From Roseibium sp. MMSF_3412 (GTDB lineage: Bacteria > Pseudomonadota > Alphaproteobacteria > Rhizobiales > Stappiaceae), in contig NZ_JASHJI010000013.1 of the NCBI RefSeq assembly GCF_030733265.1, positions 1-64,000 on the forward strand: DNA of 64,000 bases. Direction: 5' to 3'. Shown in pieces: positions 1-9,635 of the stretch (the first letter of the stretch is position 1; every line of letters starts with the position of its first letter). A model generated the notes under the pieces. That model searched no databases, had not been told where the DNA came from, and saw only the letters and a list, made by a program, of their open reading frames with translations. The position numbers were made by a program, and so were the translations under genes.

Positions 1-31
1 GTCGCAGGTTCAAATCCTGCTCCCGCAACCA
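1..31 (+). tRNA. 3' part of a probable initiator tRNA-fMet (5' end outside window)
   Basis: The first 31 bases fold as the end of a tRNA. They contain a T-stem GCAGG/CCTGC around the loop TTCAAAT, the acceptor strand TCCCGCA, discriminator A and an encoded CCA (29-31). This end resembles alphaproteobacterial initiator tRNAs, where A72 faces C1. The anticodon lies outside the window, so the fMet identity is an inference from the acceptor and T-arm only. Confidence 0.8.
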
Positions 32-39
32 ACAAAAAC

Positions 40-66
40 AGCCGCCCCTCTTGGGCGGCTTTTTTG
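40..66 (+). terminator. Rho-independent terminator of the tRNA gene
   Basis: A GC-rich stem AGCCGCCC/GGGCGGCT with a five-base loop is followed by six T residues, 9 bases after the tRNA CCA end. The other strand also has T residues after the stem, so it may also stop leftward transcription from the operon ending at 292. Positions 67-291 hold no recognisable feature. Confidence 0.9.
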
Positions 67-291
67 TTGGTAATGGATACAGATTTTAACATGACCGGGG
101 TCCCCGGAAGGAGGACAAAGTCCGACGCAACGGGGCAGAAAACACCAAATCCTGAGCACAAAACCAGTGAAACTTGTAAGCGCACAGAAGAACCTGCACC
201 GTTGTGCTTCCTTCCATGCCCGGGAGAAAACTGCGCCATCAAAACTCGGGATCGAAGGTGTGTTTCACGTAGAAAAGCAGATGTTCTCCAT

Positions 292-1032
292 TCAGTGTGT
301 AAGCACCTGCTCGAGAAACAGTTTGGTCCTGGGGTTGGTCGGATTATCGAAGAAGGATTCCGGATCCGCTTCCTCAACAATCTGGCCTGCATCCATGAAA
401 ATGACCCTGTCGGCAACGCGTCTTGCAAAACCCATTTCGTGCGTGACGCAGATCATCGTCATGCCTTCCTTTGCAAGCGTTTCCATCACGTCCAGAACCT
501 CGCCGATCATCTCCGGATCGAGCGCGGAGGTCGGCTCATCAAACAAAAGAATATCAGGCTTCATGCAAAGCGCGCGTGCGATTGCAACACGCTGCTGCTG
601 TCCGCCGGACAATTGACCGGGATATTTCAGCGCCTGATCGGCGATCCGGACCTTTTCCAGATATCCCATTGCGCGCTCTTCCGCTTCGCTCTGGCTTTCC
701 TTGCGCGCCAGCATCGGAGCAAGCGTGCAGTTTTCCAAAATGGTCATGTGCGGGAACAAGTTGAAGTGCTGAAACACCATACCGACGTCACGCCGGAGCG
801 TTTCGATATTCGGCGCGTCGGCGTAGATTTCGTCTCCATGGATCAGGATTTCACCCGACTGATGCTCCTCGAGCTGGTTTATGGTTCGGATCATGGTCGA
901 CTTACCTGATCCTGAAGGGCCGCAGACGACGATCTTTTCACCCTTGGTAACGGCAAAGTCGATATCCTTGAGCGCGTGGAAGCTTCCGTAATACTTGTTT
1001 ACCTTGCGGAGTTCGACAGCGGGCATGTCCAT
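292..1032 (-). CDS. Polar amino-acid ABC transporter ATP-binding protein (AapP/BztD/GlnQ type)
   Basis: This 246-aa ATPase should energise import of a polar amino acid or analogue from the cytoplasmic face of the membrane. Walker [10 protein letters not shown] (about residue 39), signature LSGGQQQR and Walker [15 protein letters not shown] are all present, and the length is normal for the family. It starts 1 base after the ridA-like gene with GGAGG 9 bases upstream. It is the last gene of a seven-gene catabolic operon and has no permease or binding protein beside it. The matching binding protein and permeases, which lack an ATPase, are at 15905-19246, so the two loci probably form one transporter (inference). 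Confidence 0.92.
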   Translation of the reverse strand: MDMPAVELRKVNKYYGSFHALKDIDFAVTKGEKIVVCGPSGSGKSTMIRTINQLEEHQSGEILIHGDEIYADAPNIETLRRDVGMVFQHFNLFPHMTILENCTLAPMLARKESQSEAEERAMGYLEKVRIADQALKYPGQLSGGQQQRVAIARALCMKPDILLFDEPTSALDPEMIGEVLDVMETLAKEGMTMICVTHEMGFARRVADRVIFMDAGQIVEEADPESFFDNPTNPRTKLFLEQVLTH

Positions 1033-1033
1033 C

Positions 1034-1384
1034 TCAGGTGTCCTCCTTGACGGCAGCGGTCACGATGATTTCCACTTTCAATATGTCGCGGGCGAGGCGT
1101 GCTTCGCCGCAGGCGCGCGCCGGGGCATGTCCTTCCGGAACCCAGTGATCCCAGACGGCGTTCATTTCTGCAAAATCGGCCATGTCCGCCAACCAGACGA
1201 TTGCCTGCAGGATGTGCTCCCGGTCGGACCCCGCTTCGGTGAGAAGGGCGTCGACGCGTGCGAGGCAGTCTCGGGTCTGTTCGGCGACGCTGTCGCCTGC
1301 ACCAACCTGGCCGCAGAGATAAGCGACCCCGTTGTGCTTGACGATCTTGCTCATGCGCTGACCAGTGTGAATCCGTTCGATCAT
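1034..1384 (-). CDS. RidA/YjgF-family enamine/imine deaminase
   Basis: A 116-aa single-domain Rid protein. It has the family's C-terminal pattern with an arginine in a [11 protein letters not shown] context, followed by the beta strand [10 protein letters not shown]. RidA members hydrolyse reactive enamines and imines such as 2-aminoacrylate, made by PLP lyases and amino-acid oxidases, to keto acids and ammonia. Its start overlaps the prpE stop (ATGA). The operon also holds a DAO-type oxidase, and a PLP lyase sits in the neighbouring operon, so imine clearance fits the context. The exact Rid subgroup is not determined. Confidence 0.88.
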   Translation of the reverse strand: MIERIHTGQRMSKIVKHNGVAYLCGQVGAGDSVAEQTRDCLARVDALLTEAGSDREHILQAIVWLADMADFAEMNAVWDHWVPEGHAPARACGEARLARDILKVEIIVTAAVKEDT

Positions 1385-3288
1385 CCCTGCACCTTTCTGT
1401 AACCGTGGTCGACAAGCACGTCTGCAATTTCATCGAGGATCGCGGGGTCGTCGATTGCCGCCGGGATCTTGAATTCCCGGTTGTCGGCGAGTTTTTGCAT
1501 CGTCCCACGCAGAACCTTGCCGGATCGTGTCTTGGGAAGCCGCTTCACCTCCATGGCTGTCTTGAAGGCTGCGACGGCGCCGATTTTTTCCCGCACCAGG
1601 GCAACAAGTTCTTTTTCAAGCTCAACCTCGTCCCGGCCGGCACCATCGTTTTGAACGAAGAAACCGATCGGCATCTGTCCCTTCAGGGCGTCTGCGGCTC
1701 CGATGACCGCGCATTCGGCAATGTCCTTGTGCGCCGCGATCACCTCTTCCATGGCGCCTGTCGAGAGACGATGCCCCGCAACATTGATGATGTCGTCCGT
1801 GCGCGCCATAATGAAGACATACCCGTCCTCGTCAATGATGCCGGCGTCAGACGTCGTGTAATAGCCGGGGAAGTCTTTCAGATACGCGTTGAAAAAACGC
1901 TCCTCGGCGTTCCAGAGCGTGGGCGTTCCGGACGGCGGCAGGGGCAGTTTGCAGACAATGTTGCCCAGTGTTCCGGGCGGAACCGGATTGCCGGCGTCAT
2001 CCAGGACGTCGATCTTGTATCCCGGCATCGGGACCCCGGGGGATCCCGGTTTGACGGGCAGCACCCCAAGCCCCACGGGATTGCCGGACATCGGCCAACC
2101 GGTCTCGGTCTGCCACCAGTGGTCAATCACAGGGCGTTGCAGCTTCTGCTGCGCCCACTCGATGGTTGCCGGATCGGACCTTTCGCCTGCCAGAAACAGG
2201 GTCCGGAAGCGGCTCAGATCGTAGTTGTCGATCAGCTTGCCCGACGGATCTTCCTTGCGAATGGCGCGAAAGGCGGTCGGTGCGGTGAAGAGCGCAACAA
2301 CCTTGTGTTCCGCGATGACGCGCCAGAATGCGCCCGCATCCGGTGTTCCAACCGGCTTGCCCTCGTAAACAATCGTCGCACAGCCGTGGAGAAGAGGGGC
2401 ATAACAGATGTAGGAATGACCGACCACCCAGCCGACGTCGGACGCCGCCCAGAAGACGTCCCCCGGTTTCACGCCGTAATGATGTTCCATCGACCATTTC
2501 ATCGCGACCATGTGACCGCCAGTGTCGCGCACGACGCCCTTCGGCTGACCGGTCGTTCCGGATGTGTAGAGAATATAGGCCGGATCGGTGGCCTTGACGG
2601 GAACGCAGTCCGGAATGGCTCCACGCGCTGCGCCGACAGTCTCCGCGTAGTCCAGGTCGCGGCCGGAAATCATGTCCGCTGCCAGCGCGTCCCGCTGAAG
2701 AACGACGCACTTTTCAGGCTTGTCCTCCGACATCTCGATGGCTGCATCGAGAAGCGGCTTGTAGGCGACGACGCGATTGGGCTCGATGCCGCAGGATGCC
2801 GAAATGATGATCTTCGGTTTGGCGTCTTCAATCCGGGTCGCGAGCTCCGCCGCGGCGAAGCCTCCAAAAACGACGGAATGAATGGCCCCAAGGCGAGCAC
2901 ACGCAAGCATTGCGAATATGGCTTCAGGAACCATCGGCATATAGATGATGACGCGGTCACCCTTCTCGACACCACTGTCAAGAAGGACCTGGGCGAGCGC
3001 GCCGACCTCTGTTTGCAGTTCTGCGTAGGTGAAGCTTTGTCTGGACGCGGTGACCGGGCTGTCGTGCACGAGTGCGAGACGCTCTCCATGTCCGGCGGCG
3101 ACGTGGCGGTCTACCGCGTTCCAGCACGTGTTGCAGACCCCATCCGGAAACCAGCGCCCGTAGGCTCCGGCATCCGGGTCGAACGCGATGTCCGGAGCCT
3201 TGATCCAGTCGATATCCTTCGCAGCATTCATCCAGAACGCTTCAGGATCGTCCAGCCAGGCTCGATAGGTTTCCGTGTAGCCGCTCAT
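1381..3288 (-). CDS. prpE: Propionyl-CoA synthetase-like acyl-CoA ligase
   Basis: A 635-aa AMP-forming ligase of the acetyl/propionyl-CoA synthetase family. It activates a short carboxylic acid with ATP and CoA. Visible features are the AMP-binding loop [15 protein letters not shown], the core motif [11 protein letters not shown], and the C-terminal lysine region [10 protein letters not shown] that is the usual catalytic and acylation site. The N-terminal region with [11 protein letters not shown] is typical of PrpE and its relatives. The gene starts 4 bases after the SDR stop and overlaps ridA. No methylcitrate-cycle genes are nearby, so the true acid may be propionate, acrylate, 3-hydroxypropionate or another small product of this pathway. 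Confidence 0.88.
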   Translation of the reverse strand: MSGYTETYRAWLDDPEAFWMNAAKDIDWIKAPDIAFDPDAGAYGRWFPDGVCNTCWNAVDRHVAAGHGERLALVHDSPVTASRQSFTYAELQTEVGALAQVLLDSGVEKGDRVIIYMPMVPEAIFAMLACARLGAIHSVVFGGFAAAELATRIEDAKPKIIISASCGIEPNRVVAYKPLLDAAIEMSEDKPEKCVVLQRDALAADMISGRDLDYAETVGAARGAIPDCVPVKATDPAYILYTSGTTGQPKGVVRDTGGHMVAMKWSMEHHYGVKPGDVFWAASDVGWVVGHSYICYAPLLHGCATIVYEGKPVGTPDAGAFWRVIAEHKVVALFTAPTAFRAIRKEDPSGKLIDNYDLSRFRTLFLAGERSDPATIEWAQQKLQRPVIDHWWQTETGWPMSGNPVGLGVLPVKPGSPGVPMPGYKIDVLDDAGNPVPPGTLGNIVCKLPLPPSGTPTLWNAEERFFNAYLKDFPGYYTTSDAGIIDEDGYVFIMARTDDIINVAGHRLSTGAMEEVIAAHKDIAECAVIGAADALKGQMPIGFFVQNDGAGRDEVELEKELVALVREKIGAVAAFKTAMEVKRLPKTRSGKVLRGTMQKLADNREFKIPAAIDDPAILDEIADVLVDHGYRKVQG

Positions 3289-3292
3289 AAGT

Positions 3293-4033
3293 TCATACCG
3301 TGTAGTTCAGACCAAGGCGGCCACCGTCGACATAAATCGTCTCGCCGGTGATGTAGCTGGCCTTTTCCGATGCAAGGAAAGCCACCGTGTTACCGATCTC
3401 GCGGGCGGTTCCGACCCGGCCCATCGGGGTCCGCGACATGACCTTTGCAAGGGCTTCCGGATTTGCGTTCACACCGGCCATCATTTCCGTATCGATGGAG
3501 CCGGGCCCGACAGCATTTACCCGAATGCCGTGAGGCGCCAGCGACAGGGCCGCGGCCTTGGTCAGCTGCATGACACCGCCCTTTGACGCGCAATAGGCAG
3601 GAATTGCGGGAATGGCGACCTGTGCGTTGATCGAGGACATGTTCACGATCGCACCCTTGATGCCGCGGTCGACCATCGTGTTTGCAGCCCGCTGGGTTGC
3701 GTGGAAGACGCCGATCAGATTGACGTCGAGCACCCTCTTGAAGTCTTCGAGCGAATATTTGAGAAAGTCTCCCGGCATCGCAATGCCCGCATTGTTGACG
3801 AGAGCTGCGACCGGCCCCGCCTCGGCTTCGATCCGGTCGAACGTGGCGTTAATCTGCTCGACATTGCCCATGTCGCAAACATAGCCCGTGCCGCCGAGAC
3901 GCGTGGCAGCCTGATGAACGCTTTCCTGAATGTCGGACAGGACAACTTTGAAACCGTCTTCGGCCAGTGCTTCGGCGCAGGCATATCCGATGCCCTGAGC
4001 AGCGCCCGTCACGAGTGCGACTTTCTCGCTCAT
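3293..4033 (-). CDS. SDR-family NAD(P)-dependent dehydrogenase
   Basis: A 246-aa classical short-chain dehydrogenase. It has the cofactor motif TGAAQGIG near residue 10, the NNAG strand motif, the catalytic serine in NMSSINAQ, and the YCASK pair of catalytic Tyr and Lys. The C-terminus ITGETIYVDGG is typical. It oxidises or reduces a hydroxy/keto group on an unknown intermediate. The start codon overlaps the hyuB stop (ATGA), indicating translational coupling within the operon. FabG-like and sugar-alcohol SDRs look alike at this level, so substrate cannot be assigned. Confidence 0.88.
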   Translation of the reverse strand: MSEKVALVTGAAQGIGYACAEALAEDGFKVVLSDIQESVHQAATRLGGTGYVCDMGNVEQINATFDRIEAEAGPVAALVNNAGIAMPGDFLKYSLEDFKRVLDVNLIGVFHATQRAANTMVDRGIKGAIVNMSSINAQVAIPAIPAYCASKGGVMQLTKAAALSLAPHGIRVNAVGPGSIDTEMMAGVNANPEALAKVMSRTPMGRVGTAREIGNTVAFLASEKASYITGETIYVDGGRLGLNYTV

Positions 4034-5685
4034 TTATCTTCTCCAGAATATCCGTAGTCTTTTGCGGCCTGATCAGCTGTGATCATTCCGGCTTCAATAT
4101 CTGCAATAAGCCGCGACCGGTCCCGTTGTTTGGGATCGCCATATCCGCCGCCGCCGGGCAGGCTCAGCTTCAGACGCTGTCCGTTGCGCACGCGTTGCCG
4201 CCCTTTGGACTTGAGGCGCGTTCCGTCAGTCAGTTCAACACGGCCTGCGGCCCCCGGATGGCCGCCCTCGCGTCCCCGCGCGGGATTTTCGACCCGGTCG
4301 AACATTGCATTGAACCAGAAGTCATAGCCGTCGCGCGCTTCGATCTCGATGACCTGGCCAAGGCCACCGCGCAGGGCCCCCGCGCCTCCGGACCCCTCGC
4401 GCAGATCCTTGCGCCAGACGGTAATTGGCCCGACATGCTCGGTTGCTTCGACGCTCATGGTCGAAACGCCTGAGGGAAAGGCCGTCGCCGAAAGTCCGTC
4501 TACAGAAGGGCGTGCACCCGTTCCACCGGAGTTGAACATCAGAATTTCTGCGTTTTCCAGGCCGGTCTCCGGATCGCTCGGACGGGCGGAAATCTGAATA
4601 TTCCAGAGCGCGGATGCGCCTTCGGCGGGAACCGTTCCGGGCATGGCCTTGTGCAGTGCGCCGAGAACGACATCTGGCACCAGATGCCCGAGAACGTGGC
4701 GCACAGAGACAGGCGCCGGCCGCTTCGCGGCAAGGATGCAGCCTTCGGGCGCGGAAATTTCAAAAGGATCCAGCGACCCGGTGTTGTTCGGGACACTTGC
4801 CGCAATCGCGCATTTCAGGCCGTAGCAGGCATAGGCTCTGGTATAGACTTCCGGCACATTCACACCGAAGGCACTCATGCCGCTCGTTCCGCTGAAATCC
4901 GCCGACAAGCGGTCACCGTCGATCTTCAGCGTCACCACGATCTCCACCGGACGATCATAGCCATCGACCGTCATGTCATGCCGGTAAGTGCCATCGGGTA
5001 CTTTTGCAATCGCTTCGCGGGTCGCCTTTCGGCTGGCATCCATGATGAAGTCGGAAAGGCCGTCCAGATCGTCGATCCGGAATTCGTCGAGCATTGCCTG
5101 CAGACGGCGATTGCCCGCTTCGTTGCAGGCTGCGAGTGAGTACATGTCCCCGACAGTCTGATCCGGCGTTCTGACATTTGCGCGAATGACGGAGACCAGA
5201 AGCTCGTTGACCTCGCCGCGCTCGGCAAACTTGCAGATCGGGATCAGGAGGCCTTCTTCGAAGACCTCACCTGCATCCGGTCCGAAGCCGCGCCCGCCGA
5301 TGTCGACGACATGCGCCGTGCAGGCGAAAAATCCGATATGCAGGCCGCGGCGGAACACCGGTGTAACAACGGTGATGTCATGCAGGTGCCCCGTCCCGAG
5401 CCACGGATCATTGGTGATGAAGACGTCGCCGTCGAAAATATTCTGCGAGCCGATTTCACGCGCGAAATGCGTAACGCTTTCAGCCATGGCATTGACGTGG
5501 CCCGGCGTGCCGGTCACTGCCTGCGCCATCATCCGGCCGCTGCGGTCGAAGAGGCCCGCAGAGAGGTCTCCCGCTTCGCGGACGGAGGTTGAAAACGCTG
5601 TCCGGATCAGGGTCGTTGCCTGCTCCTCGACGACAGCGACGAGGCGGTTCCACATGATCTGGTAGTCAATGGCGGTCGGCGTCAT
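4030..5685 (-). CDS. hyuB: Hydantoinase B / oxoprolinase beta-type subunit
   Basis: A 551-aa HyuB-family protein. With HyuA it forms an ATP-dependent enzyme that opens a cyclic amide (N-methylhydantoinase, 5-oxoprolinase), or in related members carboxylates ketones. The N-terminal ITNDPWLGTGHLHD segment and the C-terminal SLPGGGGYGDP stretch are hallmarks of the family. It overlaps hyuA by four bases (ATGA), so the two subunits are made in fixed ratio. Length is normal. Cyclic imide/lactam hydrolysis is the most common activity of this pair, but the acetophenone and acetone carboxylase branch cannot be excluded by eye. Confidence 0.92.
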   Translation of the reverse strand: MTPTAIDYQIMWNRLVAVVEEQATTLIRTAFSTSVREAGDLSAGLFDRSGRMMAQAVTGTPGHVNAMAESVTHFAREIGSQNIFDGDVFITNDPWLGTGHLHDITVVTPVFRRGLHIGFFACTAHVVDIGGRGFGPDAGEVFEEGLLIPICKFAERGEVNELLVSVIRANVRTPDQTVGDMYSLAACNEAGNRRLQAMLDEFRIDDLDGLSDFIMDASRKATREAIAKVPDGTYRHDMTVDGYDRPVEIVVTLKIDGDRLSADFSGTSGMSAFGVNVPEVYTRAYACYGLKCAIAASVPNNTGSLDPFEISAPEGCILAAKRPAPVSVRHVLGHLVPDVVLGALHKAMPGTVPAEGASALWNIQISARPSDPETGLENAEILMFNSGGTGARPSVDGLSATAFPSGVSTMSVEATEHVGPITVWRKDLREGSGGAGALRGGLGQVIEIEARDGYDFWFNAMFDRVENPARGREGGHPGAAGRVELTDGTRLKSKGRQRVRNGQRLKLSLPGGGGYGDPKQRDRSRLIADIEAGMITADQAAKDYGYSGEDK

Positions 5686-7766
5686 TTGGCATCCTTCCGG
5701 ACCAGCAACAGGCAGCCGTCGGATTGACCAACGGCGCGATAAGCGGACGTGACGATGGTGGTGGTTTCCGCCTCGATGATTACGGCCGGACCCGCGATGA
5801 CACTGTCTGGCGTCATCGCTGAGCGTTCGACTTCCTGCGCTTCGACGATGCTGCGCAGTGCGGCGTCAAATATCGGGCGCGTGCGCAGGACGGCGGCCCT
5901 CTTCGAACCTGCCTGCGACTTCGTTGTCTCCGGTTGAGGTCTTTCGGAGGCCACGATGAGAGACCAGTTTGTGATTTCCGGTGCGAGCCCGTCGATCGTC
6001 CTGCCGAACAGCATCCTGTAAGCACTTTCGAATTCGGCCAGAACAGCGTCCGTATCCCCGGTGGTGAAAGTCTTGTGCGGCAGCGGGACGGGGATTTCCC
6101 AGCCCTGCCCGGCATACCGCATGAACGCCGTGAGGCGGGTTGTTGTGCGGCCGTCTCCGATACCGGCACGAACAAAGGCGCGCGCTTCCGCTTCCATGGC
6201 TTCGAGTGCCGCGTTGACCGCATCGGCGTCGAACGACGCGAGGGTCTGAAAAAGGCCTCTGGTTGCTTCATAACTGAACGGCGCGCGCAAAAAGCCGATC
6301 GCAGAGCCGACACCGGCACCGGGAGGGATCAGCAGCGCTTTGATGCCGAGCTTCTCGCAGAGCCTGCAGGCGTGCAGCGGTGCGCCACCGCCAAAGCCGA
6401 TCATCGTGAAATGTTCGATATCCCGGCCGTTTTCTACCGTGTGAACGCGAGCCGCATTGGCCATGTTTTCGTCGACCATTTCGGTGACGCCAAAAGCGGC
6501 TTCGGTGACCGGGATCGATTGGGCTTCGGCAATCCGTTCTGAAAGCGCCTGCTGCGCGAGATCAACCGACAACGGGATTTCGCCGCCTGCGAAATTGTCC
6601 GGATCGAGCCGCCCGAGCACGAGATTGCTATCGGTGACAGTTGGTTCCGCGCCGCCGCGCTGATAACAGGCAGGCCCCGGTTCGGACGACGCCGAACGTG
6701 GGCCGACCTGGATACGCCCCATGGTGTCTATTGACGCGATGGAGCCGCCGCCAGCGCCGATCTCGACCATCTCGACAACTGGCGTGGACACGGTCATACC
6801 CGACCCTTTTTTGAAACGGTAGGTCCTGGCGACTTCGAACGTGTTTGCCGTTTTGGGAGCGCCATCCTCAATCAGACAGATTTTTGCGGTGGTTCCGCCC
6901 ATGTCAAACGACATGACCTTGTCGATCTGGTGGGATCTGGCAAATTCCGCGGCAAAGATTGCGCCTCCCGCAGGTCCGGATTCCAGAAGCCGGACCGGTT
7001 GCTCGGACGCTGTTTCCACCGAGATGAGACCACCGCCGGAGTGGAGCATGAACACCGGAGCGGAAATGTCCGCGTTCCGGAGTTTCGCCACAAGCCGGTT
7101 GAGATAGGCGGAGACCTGCGGCTGCACATATGCGTTTGCGATCACCGTGTTGAAGCGTGGCAGTTCGCGCATCTGTGGAGAGATCACCGAAGACAGCGAA
7201 ATCGACAGGTCAGGTGCCAGCTTTCGCAGCGCGTCCGCCATCATGCGCTCATGCGCATCGTTGGCATAGGCGTGCATCAGCCCGATTGCGACGGCCTGAT
7301 ATTCAGCGTCAACGATCCGTTGCGCCAGACGCCGCGTTTCGCCGGCATCAAGATCGAGAAGCACCTGGCCTTGCGGTCCGACGCGTTCGTTGAGCGTGAA
7401 ACGGTCCTTGCGCGGAACAAGCGGCTTCGGCAATTCGAGGTTGAGGTCATACTGCTCGAAGCGGTTCTCGGACCGCATCTCGATGACATCCCGAAAACCT
7501 TCGGTGGTGACAAACGCTGTCCGCGCACCACGCCGTTCGATCAGTGCGTTGGTGACCAGTGTTGTGCCATGGATGACCTGATCGATTGCGTGAAGTTGAA
7601 TGCCTGCCTTATGTGCGGCTGTCTCAATCCCTTTCAGGATCGCACGTTCGGGTTCGCTATAGTCCGTCAGCACCTTGCACGTGGCCATGCCACCCGGGTA
7701 ATCCAGTGCCACATCCGTAAACGTGCCGCCGATATCCACGCCAACACGAATGTCCGACATATCCAT
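5682..7766 (-). CDS. hyuA: Hydantoinase A / oxoprolinase alpha-type subunit
   Basis: A 694-aa HyuA protein with the actin-like ATPase fold. The phosphate-1 motif VGVDIGGTFTD lies at the N-terminus. A second glycine-rich nucleotide motif, MSFDMGGTTAK, and the conserved segment TDSNLVLGRLDP follow. It supplies ATP-dependent activation for the reaction shared with HyuB. The start chosen is the first ATG, 5 bases after the upstream oxidase stop; an ATG two codons later is also possible. Hydantoin-type operons often carry a racemase and a carbamoylase. None is seen here, which argues against simple hydantoin use. Confidence 0.92.
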   Translation of the reverse strand: MDMSDIRVGVDIGGTFTDVALDYPGGMATCKVLTDYSEPERAILKGIETAAHKAGIQLHAIDQVIHGTTLVTNALIERRGARTAFVTTEGFRDVIEMRSENRFEQYDLNLELPKPLVPRKDRFTLNERVGPQGQVLLDLDAGETRRLAQRIVDAEYQAVAIGLMHAYANDAHERMMADALRKLAPDLSISLSSVISPQMRELPRFNTVIANAYVQPQVSAYLNRLVAKLRNADISAPVFMLHSGGGLISVETASEQPVRLLESGPAGGAIFAAEFARSHQIDKVMSFDMGGTTAKICLIEDGAPKTANTFEVARTYRFKKGSGMTVSTPVVEMVEIGAGGGSIASIDTMGRIQVGPRSASSEPGPACYQRGGAEPTVTDSNLVLGRLDPDNFAGGEIPLSVDLAQQALSERIAEAQSIPVTEAAFGVTEMVDENMANAARVHTVENGRDIEHFTMIGFGGGAPLHACRLCEKLGIKALLIPPGAGVGSAIGFLRAPFSYEATRGLFQTLASFDADAVNAALEAMEAEARAFVRAGIGDGRTTTRLTAFMRYAGQGWEIPVPLPHKTFTTGDTDAVLAEFESAYRMLFGRTIDGLAPEITNWSLIVASERPQPETTKSQAGSKRAAVLRTRPIFDAALRSIVEAQEVERSAMTPDSVIAGPAVIIEAETTTIVTSAYRAVGQSDGCLLLVRKDAK

Positions 7767-7771
7767 TCTGT

Positions 7772-9046
7772 TTAAAAACCCTTGATGAACTGGTTGGCAG
7801 TGAAGGCAAGATTGTAGAAGCGGGACATCAGCGGCGCGGACGCAACGGCAGTTACATCTGTGATCGGCAAGGGAAGGTCTTTGGGATCCATGCCTGTCAG
7901 AAGTCCCGCCATGCCCTGTCCGAAAATCGTCCCTGTGGTAATGCCGCGGCCGTTGTAGCCGATGGGTGTGTAGAGCCCTTCGTCCAACGTGTGTATGCGC
8001 GGCAGATGGTCGGGCGTCATGGCAATCTGGCCATGCCAGGCTTCTTCAAACCGGACCCTGCCAAGATCGGGAAACATCTTCGAAATTCGCTTTTGCGCCC
8101 AACGTTGGGAAAGTCCGCTGGACTTCGTGCCTATGACCTTGCCCATCGACCCGATGATCAGCCGGTCGTTGTTGTCCTTGCGGAGTGAGAACATGACCGG
8201 TGCCGTATCCCAGAGCCCCTGTCTTTCCGGCAGGATGTGAGCAGCTTTTTCCCCCAGTGGCTCGGTGGCCAGCTGGAAATAGTGGATCATTGTGTAGGTC
8301 TTGTTGAGCCCGGGCCACAATGCATCTGTATAGGCGTTTGTGCCGAGAACCACAGCTTTCGACTGCACGTGCCCTCTGTCGGTTTCAACGGCCCAGCCAT
8401 CGGTCTGCTTCAGGAGATTGGTAACCTTTACGCCCGTGCAGATCTTGGCACCGGCCGCCGTTGCCGCACGCGCAAGGCCGCGGCAATATCCCATCGGATT
8501 GACGGTTCCGGCGCGGCGATCAATCAGGCCGCCGTGGAACGTATCCGTGCCGATTTTGTCTGCGATTTCCTCCCGCCCGAGCAGGTCGACCGGCTCGCCC
8601 ATGGAGTTCCATTCTTTCCATCGTGCCTCCAGGTCGCGAAATCCGGAAGGAGCATGCGCGGCATGGATCGTCCCCTGGCGGGTTGCCTCGCATCTGATCT
8701 GGTGCTTTTCGATGAGATCGAAAACCATCTCGGGCCCCTGACCGAACCGCTGCAGGAAGCGCGGGCCATAGGTGGTTCCCAGTTTTTCGCGGACCTGTGT
8801 CGGTGGCAGCCAGATCCCCGCATTCACCAAACCGACATTTCGACCGGACCCGCCGAACCCGACATGATTGGCCTCGATGACACAGGTGGAAAGTCCGGCT
8901 TCGGAGCAATGCAGCGCAGTGGACAGACCGGTGAAGCCACCGCCGACAATGGCAACGTCAAACGTTTCGCCTTCCGGCAACCGTCCTTCGAAGTCGCGTT
9001 CTTCGGCTGAAGCATCCCAAAGGGAAATCGGCATTGTTCGGGTCAC
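7772..9046 (-). CDS. FAD-dependent amino-acid/amine oxidase (DAO family)
   Basis: A 424-aa D-amino-acid-oxidase-fold flavoprotein. The FAD-binding motif VAIVGGGFTGLSTALH and the GGSGRNVG segment place it near PuuB and sarcosine-oxidase-like enzymes, which oxidise a C-N bond and release an imine and peroxide. The start is set at a GTG (9044-9046) because a perfect AGGAGG (9055-9060) lies 8 bases upstream. The in-frame ATG at 9079 has no ribosome binding site. This is the first gene of the seven-gene operon, with the promoter and operator just upstream. Product imines could be substrates for the RidA protein. The substrate is unknown. Confidence 0.88.
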   Translation of the reverse strand: MTRTMPISLWDASAEERDFEGRLPEGETFDVAIVGGGFTGLSTALHCSEAGLSTCVIEANHVGFGGSGRNVGLVNAGIWLPPTQVREKLGTTYGPRFLQRFGQGPEMVFDLIEKHQIRCEATRQGTIHAAHAPSGFRDLEARWKEWNSMGEPVDLLGREEIADKIGTDTFHGGLIDRRAGTVNPMGYCRGLARAATAAGAKICTGVKVTNLLKQTDGWAVETDRGHVQSKAVVLGTNAYTDALWPGLNKTYTMIHYFQLATEPLGEKAAHILPERQGLWDTAPVMFSLRKDNNDRLIIGSMGKVIGTKSSGLSQRWAQKRISKMFPDLGRVRFEEAWHGQIAMTPDHLPRIHTLDEGLYTPIGYNGRGITTGTIFGQGMAGLLTGMDPKDLPLPITDVTAVASAPLMSRFYNLAFTANQFIKGF

Positions 9047-9096
9047 CGCAACAGCCTCCTGTCTACCGTTGTTACACAAACGTGCCCATACTGGAT

Positions 9097-9156
9097 TAGT
9101 TGCAAAAATAATGGGTGTGTGTCAACATAAGAAATATTCGTTTTATATATCGAAAC
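9097..9156 (-). promoter_or_regulatory. Promoter and 17-bp operator of the hyu/prpE operon
   Basis: Read on the minus strand, 9156-9140 is GTTTCGATATATAAAAC, a quasi-palindrome with GTTT and AAAC ends. After exactly 14 bases comes TTGACA (9125-9120), a good -35 box. A weak -10-like CTAAT lies about 17-19 bases further on. The same arrangement recurs upstream of 12833, and a third copy of the 17-bp site precedes 15905. It also lies between the operon and the divergent rhodanese gene, so both could be controlled. The IclR protein encoded at 9636-10406 is the likely binder (inference). Confidence 0.65.
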
Positions 9157-9166
9157 AGAGAGCGAT

Positions 9167-9568
9167 ATGAAAAAACTCAGGAAGAACTCCGCAGGCATGG
9201 TCGCCGAAGCACGGGAACGTATTGAAGAAATCGAGATCCAGGACCTGATCCAGCTTCTGGATGATGACAATGTCGTGGTTGTCGACATTCGCGATGTGCG
9301 CGAGCGGCAAAGGTCCGGCTTCATACCCGGGAGCGTACATGCACCAAGGGGCATGGTTGAATTCTGGGTCGACCCGGAAAGCCCCTATTTCAAGGAGATA
9401 TTCGGCGAAGACAAAAAATTCATCTTCCACTGCGCGTCCGGTTGGCGCTCGGCGCTGACGGTTGCGACGCTTCAGGACATGGGCTTTGAGGCCGCGCATT
9501 TGAGAGAAGGTTTTTCCAAATGGGCGGAAAAGGGCGGTCCGGTGGACATGCCGGAACCCAAGTCATAA
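9167..9568 (+). CDS. Rhodanese-domain sulfurtransferase
   Basis: A 133-aa single-domain rhodanese. The strand VVVVDIRDVRER is followed by the active-site loop C89-A-S-G-W-R94, a complete rhodanese loop with the persulfide-forming cysteine present. There is no signal peptide, so it is cytoplasmic. It would carry sulfane sulfur between donors and acceptors. It is divergent from the hyu operon and shares its control region. With the C-S lyase, the BisC-like reductase and the persulfide-dioxygenase-like protein nearby, it points to sulfur metabolism in this locus. Confidence 0.88.
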   Translation: MKKLRKNSAGMVAEARERIEEIEIQDLIQLLDDDNVVVVDIRDVRERQRSGFIPGSVHAPRGMVEFWVDPESPYFKEIFGEDKKFIFHCASGWRSALTVATLQDMGFEAAHLREGFSKWAEKGGPVDMPEPKS

Positions 9569-9635
9569 TCAGGAAAGACCAGGAGCGGCGAGGCGCGTTC
9601 CGCCTGGCGAAAGCGCGTCTCGTGGTGCGTGGGGG

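Noticed and set aside
64-909. 281-codon open frame on the plus strand after the tRNA
   Set aside because: Most of it is antisense to the ABC ATPase and it has no ribosome binding site; its first part overlaps only the tRNA terminator region.
1405-3351. 648-codon open frame on the plus strand
   Set aside because: It lies antisense to prpE. Its translation is rich in Arg, His and Cys with no family pattern, while the minus frame has all ligase motifs.
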